Assembly (NCBI RefSeq): GCF_023660105.1
Contig: NZ_JAMHGA010000019.1
Location: 1 to 64,000, forward strand
Source: Desulfovibrio aminophilus
Lineage (GTDB): Bacteria > Desulfobacterota > Desulfovibrionia > Desulfovibrionales > Desulfovibrionaceae
Direction of reading: 5' to 3'
Length of the DNA stretch: 64,000 nucleotides
Shown: positions 52,913 to 60,479 of the stretch, piece after piece
How positions within the stretch are numbered: the stretch's first letter is position 1
Layout: each line of letters opens with the position of its first letter
Position numbers and translations under genes: made by a program
Notes under the pieces: model-generated
What the model saw: only the letters and a program-made list of their open reading frames with translations
The model's database searches: none
What the model was told of the DNA's origin: nothing

Positions 52913-53119
52913 ATGGACACCACGGCAACACTCGTTTTCCAGCCCATCCCCCTGGCGGCCCCCCTGCCGTCGGCGGTGGACCGCCCGGATACCCGGCCGG
53001 TGGAAGCCGCCTCGGGCCCGGGAGCCCAGCTCTCCAAACGCGAGGCCTCGGACGGCGAGGACGGTTCCTCCCGCAACCAGGCCGAAGGCAAGGGGCTGCG
53101 GCTGGACCTCACGGTCTGA
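52913..53119 (+). CDS. Small protein of the flagellar (sigma-28) regulon, function unknown
   Basis: This 68-residue protein starts MDTTATLVFQPIPLAAPLP and is Pro/Ala-rich in the first half and charged in the second (QLSKREASDGEDGSSRNQ), ending GKGLRLDLTV. It has no Cys, no signal peptide and no membrane helix. The GGAGTCTTC ribosome site supports the start. The sigma-28 promoter upstream links it to late flagellar or chemotaxis genes. The end slightly resembles FlaG-type small proteins, but I cannot claim homology. Confidence 0.75.
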   Translation: MDTTATLVFQPIPLAAPLPSAVDRPDTRPVEAASGPGAQLSKREASDGEDGSSRNQAEGKGLRLDLTV

Positions 53120-53126
53120 GATCCGC

Positions 53127-53160
53127 CCGCGCCGCCGGGACGCAAGTCCCGACGGCGCGG
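53127..53160. terminator. GC-rich hairpin between small flagellar gene and rubrerythrin
   Basis: The stem CCGCGCCGCCGGGAC pairs with GTCCCGACGGCGCGG (one mismatch), loop GCAA. There is no long T-run on either side. It lies between convergent genes and is likely a weak terminator. Confidence 0.6.
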
Positions 53161-53168
53161 AGGAGTGG

Positions 53169-53663
53169 TCAGTCGATGGCGCGGAACGCCTTGGCGGCGG
53201 CCCCGCAGACCGGACACTTGGCCGGGGCCTCGTTCTCCGCGATGTAGCCGCAGACGGTGCAGATCAGATAACCCACATCTTCCTTGGCCTCCATGTTCTT
53301 CAGCGCCTTGGCGTACAGTTCGGCGTGCACCCGCTCCGCGTCCAGGGCGTAGCGGAAGCTGCGTTCGGCGGCCTTGTTGCCCTCCGCCACGGCGGCCTCG
53401 ATCATGGGCGGATACATGGTCTCGAACTCGTAGGTCTCGCCTCCCACGGCCTCCTTCAGGTTCGCCGCGGTGTTCCCCACGGCGCCCAGGGCGCGAAGGT
53501 GGGCATGGGCGTGGACGGTCTCGGCCTCGGCCGCGGCCCGGAACAGCTTGGCCACCTGGGGATAGCCTTCCTTGTCGGCCTGCTGGGCGAAGGCGAGATA
53601 TTTGCGGTTGGCCTGGGACTCACCGGCGAACGCCTGCTTCAGATTGGAATCGGTCTGTGACAT
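53169..53663 (-). CDS. rbr: Rubrerythrin
   Basis: This is a 164-residue rubrerythrin. The start at 53663 (MSQTDSNLKQAFAGESQANRKYLAFAQQADKEG) has a perfect AGGAGG-type site (TGAAGGAGGCATTC); an upstream in-frame ATG is less likely. The diiron ligands lie in EAETVHAHAHL and DAERVHAELYAK. The C-terminal rubredoxin-like FeS4 domain is ICTVCGYIAENEAPAKCPVCGA. It is a short-form enzyme that detoxifies hydrogen peroxide in anaerobes. An inverted repeat lies 20 bp upstream. Confidence 0.96.
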   Translation of the reverse strand: MSQTDSNLKQAFAGESQANRKYLAFAQQADKEGYPQVAKLFRAAAEAETVHAHAHLRALGAVGNTAANLKEAVGGETYEFETMYPPMIEAAVAEGNKAAERSFRYALDAERVHAELYAKALKNMEAKEDVGYLICTVCGYIAENEAPAKCPVCGAAAKAFRAID

Positions 53664-53683
53664 GAATGCCTCCTTCATTTTGT

Positions 53684-53704
53684 TAGTAATGATTCCTATT
53701 ACTA
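53684..53704. promoter_or_regulatory. Inverted-repeat operator candidate upstream of rubrerythrin
   Basis: TAGTAAT-N7-ATTACTA is a perfect 7-bp inverted repeat with 7-bp centre, in an AT-rich stretch of otherwise GC-rich DNA. It overlaps the expected -10 region, with a TTGACC at 53716-53721 as a possible -35 on the minus strand. Size and sequence resemble Fur/PerR-family sites, which fits peroxide or iron control. The regulator is not shown. Confidence 0.6.
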
Positions 53705-53722
53705 TTTATATGAAAGGTCAAC

Positions 53723-53752
53723 AAAAAAGTCCGACCGCTGACGCGGCCGGAC
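53723..53752 (-). terminator. Intrinsic terminator after rubredoxin gene
   Basis: On the minus strand: GTCCGGCCGC, loop GTCA, GCGGTCGGAC (one mismatch), followed by TTTTTT. It lies between rubredoxin and rubrerythrin, so the rubrerythrin gene needs its own promoter. Confidence 0.87.
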
Positions 53753-53776
53753 CTGCGCAAAGCATTCGAACATGCT

Positions 53777-53947
53777 CTACTCGTCCTCTTCCTTGCGGGC
53801 GAAGTGGCGCTCCGGCGCGCCGCAACGGGGGCACTTCCAGTCCGGCCCGACCTGGGAGAAATCCGTGCCGGCCGCGAGCCCGCCCACCGGATCGCCCTTG
53901 GCCGGGTCATAGATGTAGCCGCACCTGAGGCAGACATAGCGATCCAT
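53777..53947 (-). CDS. Rubredoxin
   Basis: This 56-residue rubredoxin begins MDRYVCLRCGYIYDPAKGDP and continues to GPDWKCPRCGAPERHF. The four iron ligands are the two CxxC pairs (CLRC and CPRC), with typical aromatic residues Tyr, Trp and Phe around the site. AGGAGG lies about 11 bases before the ATG. It transfers electrons to rubrerythrin or to rubredoxin:oxygen oxidoreductase. It has its own terminator and follows the small four-Cys gene by 62 nt. Confidence 0.95.
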   Translation of the reverse strand: MDRYVCLRCGYIYDPAKGDPVGGLAAGTDFSQVGPDWKCPRCGAPERHFARKEEDE

Positions 53948-54009
53948 GATGTGACCATCCTCCTTGCAAACGGACGCCGACGGAAGTCGAGCGCCATCGG
54001 CGGATGATC

Positions 54010-54246
54010 CTAGCCCCGCCCACGGGGAAGCGCAATGCGCCCGTCACCGCCCTGCTCCGTGGTCTCCGTGGGCAGCACGTCGCCCTCCGGCATCTCCCCA
54101 TGGGCGAGCTGGTGCGCCCGGCGCGCACAGGATTCCCGAAACTCGCCCAGGCAATAGAGGTCCAGGATCTTGCGCCGGACCGTCCGCTGCTCATACCGAT
54201 GCGCCCGAAAGAACAGGCATCTCTCCGCGAATTCGCACGGCTCCAT
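54010..54246 (-). CDS. Small four-cysteine protein
   Basis: This 78-residue protein starts MEPCEFAERCLFFRAHRYEQ. It has two cysteines in a CxxxxxC arrangement near the N-terminus, then YCLGEF and ESCARRAH, giving four Cys in 38 residues that could bind a metal or Fe-S cluster. I have seen the C-F-A-E-x-C-x-F pattern in Desulfovibrio-type hypothetical proteins, but the function is unknown. The ATG has GTGGGGAAC upstream. It is co-directional with rubredoxin. Confidence 0.65.
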   Translation of the reverse strand: MEPCEFAERCLFFRAHRYEQRTVRRKILDLYCLGEFRESCARRAHQLAHGEMPEGDVLPTETTEQGGDGRIALPRGRG

Positions 54247-54415
54247 CTGTTCCCCACGGATCGGCGCAAGACGGGCGCGGCGCGGCCGCCGCCCCAGGCC
54301 GATTCCTGAATGGAGTCTAGCATCGCCCCGGGCGAGGCACAGCAAGAACCGTTTTTTTATAAGAATGGCGAGGAAGCGAAGCGGACCGACGGGTGAGCGG
54401 GAAAACGGGCAGGCG

Positions 54416-54847
54416 TTATTTCGTGTCCTTCCAGTACGACCAGCTCTTTTTCGGATCCTTGGTCATGTTCCCGCAGAACTCCTCGTATTCGCCGACAAGC
54501 ATGGACACGTCCTCGCAGGTATCCATCCTCGTCTTCATCTCGGCCTTGTAGGTGCTCATCTTCAGGGCCGCCAGGCGCACGTCGGAAAAGAAACTCGCCA
54601 GGGCGAGGTTGTAATCCGCGGCCGAACGGTAATTTTCCCGGACCATGGCTTCCGAGCCGAGCAGATCGCTCTTCTCCAGGCATTCCAGGACGATGTACTG
54701 GTAGGCCGCGCACTTGGCGTGCCCATCGGCCAACTCGGCGCGGGCGGCCTCGTCATCGAAGGCCCACGCCGCTCCCGCATTCAGGATCAACAGCGCGGCC
54801 AGCGCGAGAACCAACATCAGACGCGGACGCGAAAAAACGCGTTTCAT
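54416..54847 (-). CDS. Exported hypothetical protein
   Basis: This 143-residue protein has a Sec signal peptide (basic MKRVFSRPR, hydrophobic core, cleavage near GAAWAFDD at about residue 29). The mature domain is predicted helical, with four Cys (AKCAAY, LECLEK, DTCEDV, EEFCGN) that could form two disulfides. There are no domain matches I know. It lies on the same strand 79 nt downstream of the AcrB-like pump gene. Confidence 0.75.
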   Translation of the reverse strand: MKRVFSRPRLMLVLALAALLILNAGAAWAFDDEAARAELADGHAKCAAYQYIVLECLEKSDLLGSEAMVRENYRSAADYNLALASFFSDVRLAALKMSTYKAEMKTRMDTCEDVSMLVGEYEEFCGNMTKDPKKSWSYWKDTK

Positions 54848-54926
54848 CTCACCTCCGGAGGAACGTTCCCGCTCACCCGAGCACGCCGGTCCGCTGGAAA
54901 GACGGACGGCGTCAATGCCGCCCCAC

Positions 54927-57900
54927 TCAGACGGCCTGATCCTTCCGCAGCCTCGTCTTCATTCGGAACAGGCGGGCGACCGCAACGAAAAACAACGGAA
55001 TGAAGACCAGGTCGATGAAGGTGGCGGAAATCATGCCGCCGCACACGGCCGTGCCGATGGCGTTCATGGCGCCCGCGCCCGCGCCGCTCGCCACGGCCAG
55101 CGGCAGCACGCCGAAGAAGAAGGCCAGGGACGTCATCATGACCGGCCGGAACCGGGTCTTCACCGCGCCGAGCGTGGCGTCGATGAGGCTGTCCCCGTGG
55201 GACATGCGCTCCTTGATGAACTGGATGATCAGGATGGCGTTCTTCGTCGAAAGGCCGAGAGTGGTCAGGAAGCCGATCTGGAAGTACACGTCGTTGGCCA
55301 TGCCCCGGAACGTCGTGGCCAGGATCGCGCCGAGCACGCCCAGCGGCAGCATGAGCAGGTTCACGAAGGGGATCGTCCAGCTCTCATACAGCGCGGCCAC
55401 GCAGAGGAAGATCACGAAGATGGAGAAGGCGTAGAGGACCGGGCCCTGGGCCGTGGCCATGCGCTCCTGGTAGGAAAGGCCGTTCCAGTCGAAGCCGATG
55501 CCCTGCGGCAGCTTGGCCGCGAGTTCCTCCATCACGCTCATGGCCTCGCCGGTGCTGTGGCCCGGCGCGGGTTCGCCCCAGATGTTGATGGACGGGAAGG
55601 CGTTGAAGCGCTCCAGCTTGGGAGAGCCGAGCGACCAGCGGCTCGAGGCGAAGGAGGAAAACGGCACCATCTTGCCGGAGGTGTTGCGCACGTAGAGGCG
55701 CTCCAGGTCCTCCGGCAGCATGCGGAACGGCGCGTCGGCCTGGACGTAGACCTGCTTCACCCGGCCGCCCTGAACGAAGTTGTTCACGTAATACCCGCCG
55801 AAGGCCGCGGACAGGGTCTCGTGGATGGAGGCCACGGGCAGCCCCATGGCCCCGGCGCGGTCCCAGTCCACGTCGATGTAATACTGGGGCACGTCGTCCA
55901 CGCCGTTGGGCCGCACCCGCGTCAGGCGCGGATCCTTCATGGTCATGCCGAGAAGCTGGTTGCGCGCCGCCATGAGTTTTTCGTGTCCGAGGCCGCCCAC
56001 GTCCTGCAACTGGAAATCGAAGCCCGTGGCCATGCCGAGTTCGATCACCGGCGGCGGCGGGAAGGCGAAGACCATGCCGTCCTTGATCTGCGAAAAGGCC
56101 CGCATGGCCCGGCCGGCGACGGCCTTGACCTTCTGGTCGTCCCGGCCGCGCAGGTGCCAGTCCTTGAGCTTGACGAAGGCCAGGGCCATGTTCTGCCCCT
56201 GCCCGCCGAAGCTCGTGCCCACGACGCTCAGAACGCTCGCCACGGCCGTCTTCTCGTTTTCCATGAAATGCGTCTGCACCCTGTCCATGACCGCCTGGGA
56301 CTGCTCCAGGGTGGAGCCCGCGGGCAGCATGGCCTGGATCATGAGAATCCCCTGATCCTCGTCCGGAATGTAGGAAGTGGCCATGCGGCTGAAGGAGAAG
56401 ACGACGGCCGCGACGAGCAGGACATAGAGCAGCAGGAAGCGTCCCTTCCTGCCGAGTGAATAGTCGACGAGCCCCACGTACATGGAGCGGGCCTTGAAGA
56501 AGACCTTGTCGAACCAGCGGAAGAAGGGCCGCAGGAAGAAGATCGCGCTGTCCGAGGGCTCGTGCCCCTTGGGCACCGGCTTGAGGAACGTGGCGCAGAG
56601 CACCGGGGTCAGGATCAGGGCCACGAGCACGGAGAGAAGCATGGAGGCGATGACGGTGATGGAGAACTGGCGATAGAGCACGCCGGTGGAGCCCTGGAAG
56701 AAGGCCATGGGCCCGAAGACCGCCGAGAGCACCAGGCCGATGCCGATGAGCGCGCTGGTGATCTCCTCCATGGACTTGGCCGTGGCCTCCCGGGGCGGGA
56801 GCCCCTCCTCGGCCATGATGCGCTCCACGTTCTCCACCACGACGATGGCGTCGTCCACCAGCAGGCCGATGGCGAGCACCATGGCGAACATGGTCAGCAT
56901 GTTGATGGAGAAGCCCGCGGCGTCGAGCACCGCGAAGGTGCCGAGCAGGACCACCGGCACCGCGATCGTCGGGATGATCGTGGCCCGGATGTTGCCCATG
57001 AACAGGTACATGATGAGAAAGACGAGCAGCACCGCCTCGAACAGGGTCTTGACCACCTCCTCGATGGCCACCTTGGTGAACGGCGTGGTGTCGTAGGGGT
57101 AGATGACCTTCATCCCCGGCGGGAAGTAGCGGCGCATCTCCTCCATCTTCTTCTTGACGGCGTTGGCGGTGTCCAGGGCGTTGGCGCCGGCCGCCTGGCG
57201 GATGGCCATGGCGGCCGAGGGCTTGCCGTTGTAGTTGGCCAGGACGTCGTAGCGCTCGGTGCCCAGCTCCGTGCGGCCGATGTCCTTGATGCGCACCACC
57301 GAGCCGTCGGCGTTGGAGCGGATGGGGATGTTGGCGAACTCCTCCGGCGTCTGCAGCAGGTGCTGGACGATGATGGAGGCGTTCAGCCGCTGGCCGGGCT
57401 GGGCGGGCGCGCCGCCCAACTGTCCGGCGGAGACCTCGACGTTGTAGGCCCGCAGGGCGAGGACCACGTCCTCCATGGTCAGGTTGAAGTTGGTCAGCTG
57501 GTTCGGGTTGACCCAGACGCGCATGGCGTACTGGCTGCCGAAGTTCTCCACCTCGCCCACGCCGGGCACGCGCGAGAGGACCTTTTCCAGCTTGGACTGG
57601 GCGTAATCGCGTAGGTCGTCGCCGTTCATGCTGCCGTCCTCGGAGATCAGGCCGACGACGATCAGGTAGTTCCGCGTGGATTTGCTGACCTTGACGCCGG
57701 ACCGCTGCACCGAATCCGGCAGGCTGGCCATGGCGAGCTGGAGCTTGTTCTGCACCTTGGACCAGGCCACGTCCGGGTCGGTGCCCGCCGCGAAGGTCAT
57801 CTCGATGCGCGCCGCGCCGGACGAGGAGCTCGTGCCGCTCAGATAGAGCAGGCCGTCCAGACCCGTCATCTTCTGCTCGATGATCTGGGTCACGGTGTTT

Positions 57901-58076
57901 TCCACCGTCTCGGCGGAAGCGCCCGCGTAGTAGGCGTCAATGGCGATGGAGGGCGGCGCGATGGGCGGATACTGGGCGATGGGCATCTTGTACAGGGACA
58001 AGAGGCCCAGCGTCATGATGATGATGGCGATCACCCAGGCGAAAACGGGTCTGTTCAGGAAGAATTTGGAGAGCAT
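54927..58076 (-). CDS. RND efflux pump inner-membrane component (AcrB/MexB-like)
   Basis: This 1049-residue HAE-1 pump begins MLSKFFLNRPVFAWVIAIIIM, the typical start of AcrB/MexB proteins. The proton-relay motif AIGLLVDDAIVVVENVERIMAEEG is intact, with the GMANDVYFQIGFLTTLGLSTKNAILIIQFIKE and TRFRPVMMTSLAFFFGVLPLAVASGAGAGAMNAIGTAVCGGM blocks. Length is normal. No adaptor gene is next to it: directly upstream is 247 bp and then the integrated element at tRNA-Ser. It must share an adaptor from elsewhere. Confidence 0.94.
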   Translation of the reverse strand: MLSKFFLNRPVFAWVIAIIIMTLGLLSLYKMPIAQYPPIAPPSIAIDAYYAGASAETVENTVTQIIEQKMTGLDGLLYLSGTSSSSGAARIEMTFAAGTDPDVAWSKVQNKLQLAMASLPDSVQRSGVKVSKSTRNYLIVVGLISEDGSMNGDDLRDYAQSKLEKVLSRVPGVGEVENFGSQYAMRVWVNPNQLTNFNLTMEDVVLALRAYNVEVSAGQLGGAPAQPGQRLNASIIVQHLLQTPEEFANIPIRSNADGSVVRIKDIGRTELGTERYDVLANYNGKPSAAMAIRQAAGANALDTANAVKKKMEEMRRYFPPGMKVIYPYDTTPFTKVAIEEVVKTLFEAVLLVFLIMYLFMGNIRATIIPTIAVPVVLLGTFAVLDAAGFSINMLTMFAMVLAIGLLVDDAIVVVENVERIMAEEGLPPREATAKSMEEITSALIGIGLVLSAVFGPMAFFQGSTGVLYRQFSITVIASMLLSVLVALILTPVLCATFLKPVPKGHEPSDSAIFFLRPFFRWFDKVFFKARSMYVGLVDYSLGRKGRFLLLYVLLVAAVVFSFSRMATSYIPDEDQGILMIQAMLPAGSTLEQSQAVMDRVQTHFMENEKTAVASVLSVVGTSFGGQGQNMALAFVKLKDWHLRGRDDQKVKAVAGRAMRAFSQIKDGMVFAFPPPPVIELGMATGFDFQLQDVGGLGHEKLMAARNQLLGMTMKDPRLTRVRPNGVDDVPQYYIDVDWDRAGAMGLPVASIHETLSAAFGGYYVNNFVQGGRVKQVYVQADAPFRMLPEDLERLYVRNTSGKMVPFSSFASSRWSLGSPKLERFNAFPSINIWGEPAPGHSTGEAMSVMEELAAKLPQGIGFDWNGLSYQERMATAQGPVLYAFSIFVIFLCVAALYESWTIPFVNLLMLPLGVLGAILATTFRGMANDVYFQIGFLTTLGLSTKNAILIIQFIKERMSHGDSLIDATLGAVKTRFRPVMMTSLAFFFGVLPLAVASGAGAGAMNAIGTAVCGGMISATFIDLVFIPLFFVAVARLFRMKTRLRKDQAV

Positions 58077-58323
58077 GCGCTGCGTCCCTCACCATGTCCG
58101 TGGGGCCGGCCGTGCTGGTCGGACTGGAGATTTCATCAATCGGAGCCCGGCGGCGGATCGTCCGCTCCCGCGGATCGACGCGTCACCCGCGTCCTGGGTA
58201 CATTCCCGGGGTGCGGCCGTCAAGACGGCTCGGCCGTTTCCCCCGCTTGGCGGGCGCAAATACCTCCTCCTTATCCCCCGCGCGGGATGACGGAGAAGCA
58301 GGGCGGGGGGAACAAGGACGAAC

Positions 58324-58343
58324 TGGCGGAGGGGGAGGGATTC
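58324..58343. repeat. Left attachment repeat (attL)
   Basis: TGGCGGAGGGGGAGGGATTC, identical to the 3' 20 nt of tRNA-Ser (read as reverse complement). The following TCCGCC pairs with the GGCGGA inside the repeat, giving a 6-bp inverted repeat around the core, as in recombinase core sites. Confidence 0.93.
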
Positions 58344-58747
58344 TCCGCCATTCGATCAATACGCTGAAATGACTTGCTTTCGCTGGCGAGTGGTTAAGGA
58401 AATGTCTCACCTCAATGTCTCACCTAAGCTACCTCCAGGCGCTCCCAATGTCCAGACGGGAGGTGCCCCATGTTGCCCTATGGGGTGGCAAGACATCGAG
58501 AATCGCCCTGAATCGTCGCAAGGGAAGGCGTGTGGCCCTGGGTGGCCTGATGATCTCGAAAATCGATCCTGGGCTATGCAGACGCGTCACGGGGAGATTA
58601 GGCGGATAATATCTCCCGATAATCGCATCAGTATCTCATTGTGCCGCGAGAACTCTCACCAAAGAATAACGAAACCATATTCAGCATATTGATATTCCAA
58701 CCAGAATGGGGCACACTCAACACAAAATGTAGGTATATGGAGACTGT
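58344..58747. other. Left non-coding end of the element
   Basis: About 400 bp without a supportable gene. It contains the paired 10-mers at 58403-58425 and a GGGAGAT / ATCTCCC inverted repeat (58592-58617, 12-nt spacer) that could be an operator. Composition drifts from GC-rich to AT-rich toward the start of the membrane-protein gene. Confidence 0.6.
58403..58425 (+). repeat. Paired arm-type sites, left end
   Basis: Two identical direct copies of TGTCTCACCT (58403-58412, 58416-58425) with a 13-bp period, about 60 bp inside attL. The same arrangement recurs at the right end. Likely binding sites for the recombinase N-terminal domain or an excisionase. Confidence 0.75.
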
Positions 58748-59779
58748 ATGCGCCGGGTGTGGTCTGTTGTGATTATTGGGGTTGTGTTGTTTGGAATAGT
58801 CCTGGGAATGAACCTCGACACCAAGGTCGGCAATCCCGGCCTCCAGCCCCCGAGTGATGCGTTCGACAAGTACGTGCAGGACTTCAACAAAAGCACGTAC
58901 GACCCCAGCTACATTTCCCCGCGACACGCCCGGGAGATAGCCGACTTTGAATCGCACGAGCAGACGGTAAAGCAGACCCTCAAGGACAGCTTCACGGTGA
59001 ACAACAACGCCGTCAAGCTGTACGAGTATGTCAATCGAAAGCTCACGTATGACTCCGACCCGAACTTCGTGCTCGCGGTGCACATCACGAAGCTCGGGGA
59101 CGGGGTGCCTATCCAGTACTGGCACAAATTCAACGACTGCGAGTCGCTCGGTGAGGCCGAGGCCCTGCGCGGAACGATCCTGGAGCGTGTCGCCGCCGAG
59201 CGCCGCCTGAGCTTCATGGGCATCCACGCTATGGGGGCCGGACTCGTGGCTGTCCTCATGGACGTGACCACAATACTCGGCGCTCTGGTCCTAATTCTTT
59301 TGGTTCGAATAGCAAAGGCTGCGCTAGCCCGCTTAAGACGTGATCAAGGGGGGCGAGGTCACTTATCAGGCCGCAAACACCAAGAGAATGAGGAAGTATC
59401 CGCCAATAAAACATTATCAAATTTTGTATTGGATTTCAGACGTATTATGTCCATGAAGTTATCATGGTCGCAACGTACAACGCTTGAAAAATCTCACACA
59501 ATTCTCATTATACTGTTTATCATTACCATATTACCGCTGCCATACGAATCATATATAACGATACGTGTTGTTGTCTTTATTTGTTTATTTTATTTCTTCC
59601 AAGCAATTCGCCCGATACGGCAGACAAATCGCTGGCCATATTTTATGATTATTCTTTTATTAATTTTATACAATCCAATTATTCCTATTCACTTCGGAAG
59701 TAAGTTGTTATGGACAGTAATAAACGTCACTACGATTTATTTCGCGTATAGGTTCAGATCAATATGCTCTGAAAATTAA
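58748..59779 (+). CDS. Membrane protein of the element (mosaic, function unknown)
   Basis: This 343-residue protein has GGAG six bases upstream of the ATG. It has an N-terminal helix (VWSVVIIGVVLFGIVLGMNL), then about 130 hydrophilic residues (residues 23-160) probably outside the membrane, and a helix at about 166-188. A charged linker follows (RRDQGGRGHLSGRKHQENEEVS). Three to four helices at the C-terminus end with LILYNPIIPIHFGSKLLWTVINVTTIYFAY. That last block recalls the DUF6804 membrane family. DNA is GC-moderate up to about residue 210 and strongly AT-rich after it, as if two pieces were joined. Confidence 0.8.
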   Translation: MRRVWSVVIIGVVLFGIVLGMNLDTKVGNPGLQPPSDAFDKYVQDFNKSTYDPSYISPRHAREIADFESHEQTVKQTLKDSFTVNNNAVKLYEYVNRKLTYDSDPNFVLAVHITKLGDGVPIQYWHKFNDCESLGEAEALRGTILERVAAERRLSFMGIHAMGAGLVAVLMDVTTILGALVLILLVRIAKAALARLRRDQGGRGHLSGRKHQENEEVSANKTLSNFVLDFRRIMSMKLSWSQRTTLEKSHTILIILFIITILPLPYESYITIRVVVFICLFYFFQAIRPIRQTNRWPYFMIILLLILYNPIIPIHFGSKLLWTVINVTTIYFAYRFRSICSEN

Positions 59780-59798
59780 CATAACACTGCCTGGCTAG

Positions 59799-59873
59799 CG
59801 CGAGCTTGGGTTGCTCCCCTCGTACGGGCGGCACGATCCGGGCAAGCGTGATGCTCCCATCACGCCAAGCGCG
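59799..59873 (+). ncRNA. Candidate structured RNA segment
   Basis: The nested stems are CGCGagCTTGG (59799-59809) with CAAGCGCG (59866-59873), enclosing a perfect 8-bp hairpin GCGTGATG / CATCACGC (59846-59865). A GTACGGGCGGCA and a later CGTACCGCC could pair further. There is no known RNA family match by eye. It could be a folded 3' end of the upstream mRNA instead. Confidence 0.35.
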
Positions 59874-60370
59874 TACTGCCTTGTCGTACCGCCGCCGTCT
59901 CAAAAAATGATATAAAATTCCGTCCGGGCGAATCGACCTTCCCGCCGTGAGTGGTCCCCCGGGGGGGATGGCTGGGTACGGTAAGGCCAACATAGCGCTG
60001 CTATTTCAACCAGAATCGGGCCTTGGCTGCATCCTGGCCTGTTCCGGCAGGCCCGTGCCCGGGTGGCGCTGGTTTGGGCTGCCTTGGGTTGGGCGCAGCC
60101 TGCCGGGTATCTGTTATCTATCCTAACCGGGCTCTTGCCTACTCTGGCGGGAAGCATGGGCGGGCATCTTCCGCCGGAGCCGTGCCGACCGGGGCGGGGC
60201 CTGTGCTGCCATTTCCTGTCACGGAGCGACACGGACAAGGCCGGGTCTGTCCGATGCAGTAGCGGGCCTGTTCCGGGCTCCTGGCGGGGCGCTGGGTGTG
60301 GGCATGGGTGGACGTGGCGGGGCTGGTATCTGTTGCCTTGCCGAGGCGGGGCAGGACTGGCCGGGCACGA

Positions 60371-60402
60371 CCAGGGAACTTAGAGCCGCAACGGTTCCCT
60401 GG
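60371..60402. repeat. Inverted repeat at the composition switch
   Basis: CCAGGGAAC (60371-60379) and GTTCCCTGG (60394-60402) form a perfect 9-bp stem with a 14-nt loop. It sits exactly where the plus strand changes from A-poor to T-poor. Confidence 0.75.
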
Positions 60403-60444
60403 GTGTCACGTAACTTAGGAATACCGTAGCCTTGTATCGGTTAC

Positions 60445-60479
60445 AAAAAACCCGGCCCTGCCGAGGCAGGCAGGCCCGG
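60445..60479 (-). terminator. Intrinsic terminator facing the membrane-protein gene
   Basis: On the minus strand: CCGG, C mismatch, GGCAGG paired with CCTGCC and CCGG, 6-nt loop, then six T. It would end minus-strand transcripts coming through the T-poor region, including read-through from the recombinase gene 490 bp upstream. Confidence 0.75.

Noticed and set aside
54010-54345. Longer 111-codon version of the four-Cys protein
   Set aside because: The extra N-terminal 33 residues are Arg-rich, with no good start signal; the internal ATG at 54246 fits the Cys-rich conserved part and has a purine-rich site.
58094-58372. 92-codon plus-strand frame crossing attL
   Set aside because: It spans the integration junction, has Arg/Gly low complexity and no ribosome site; it cannot be an ancestral gene.
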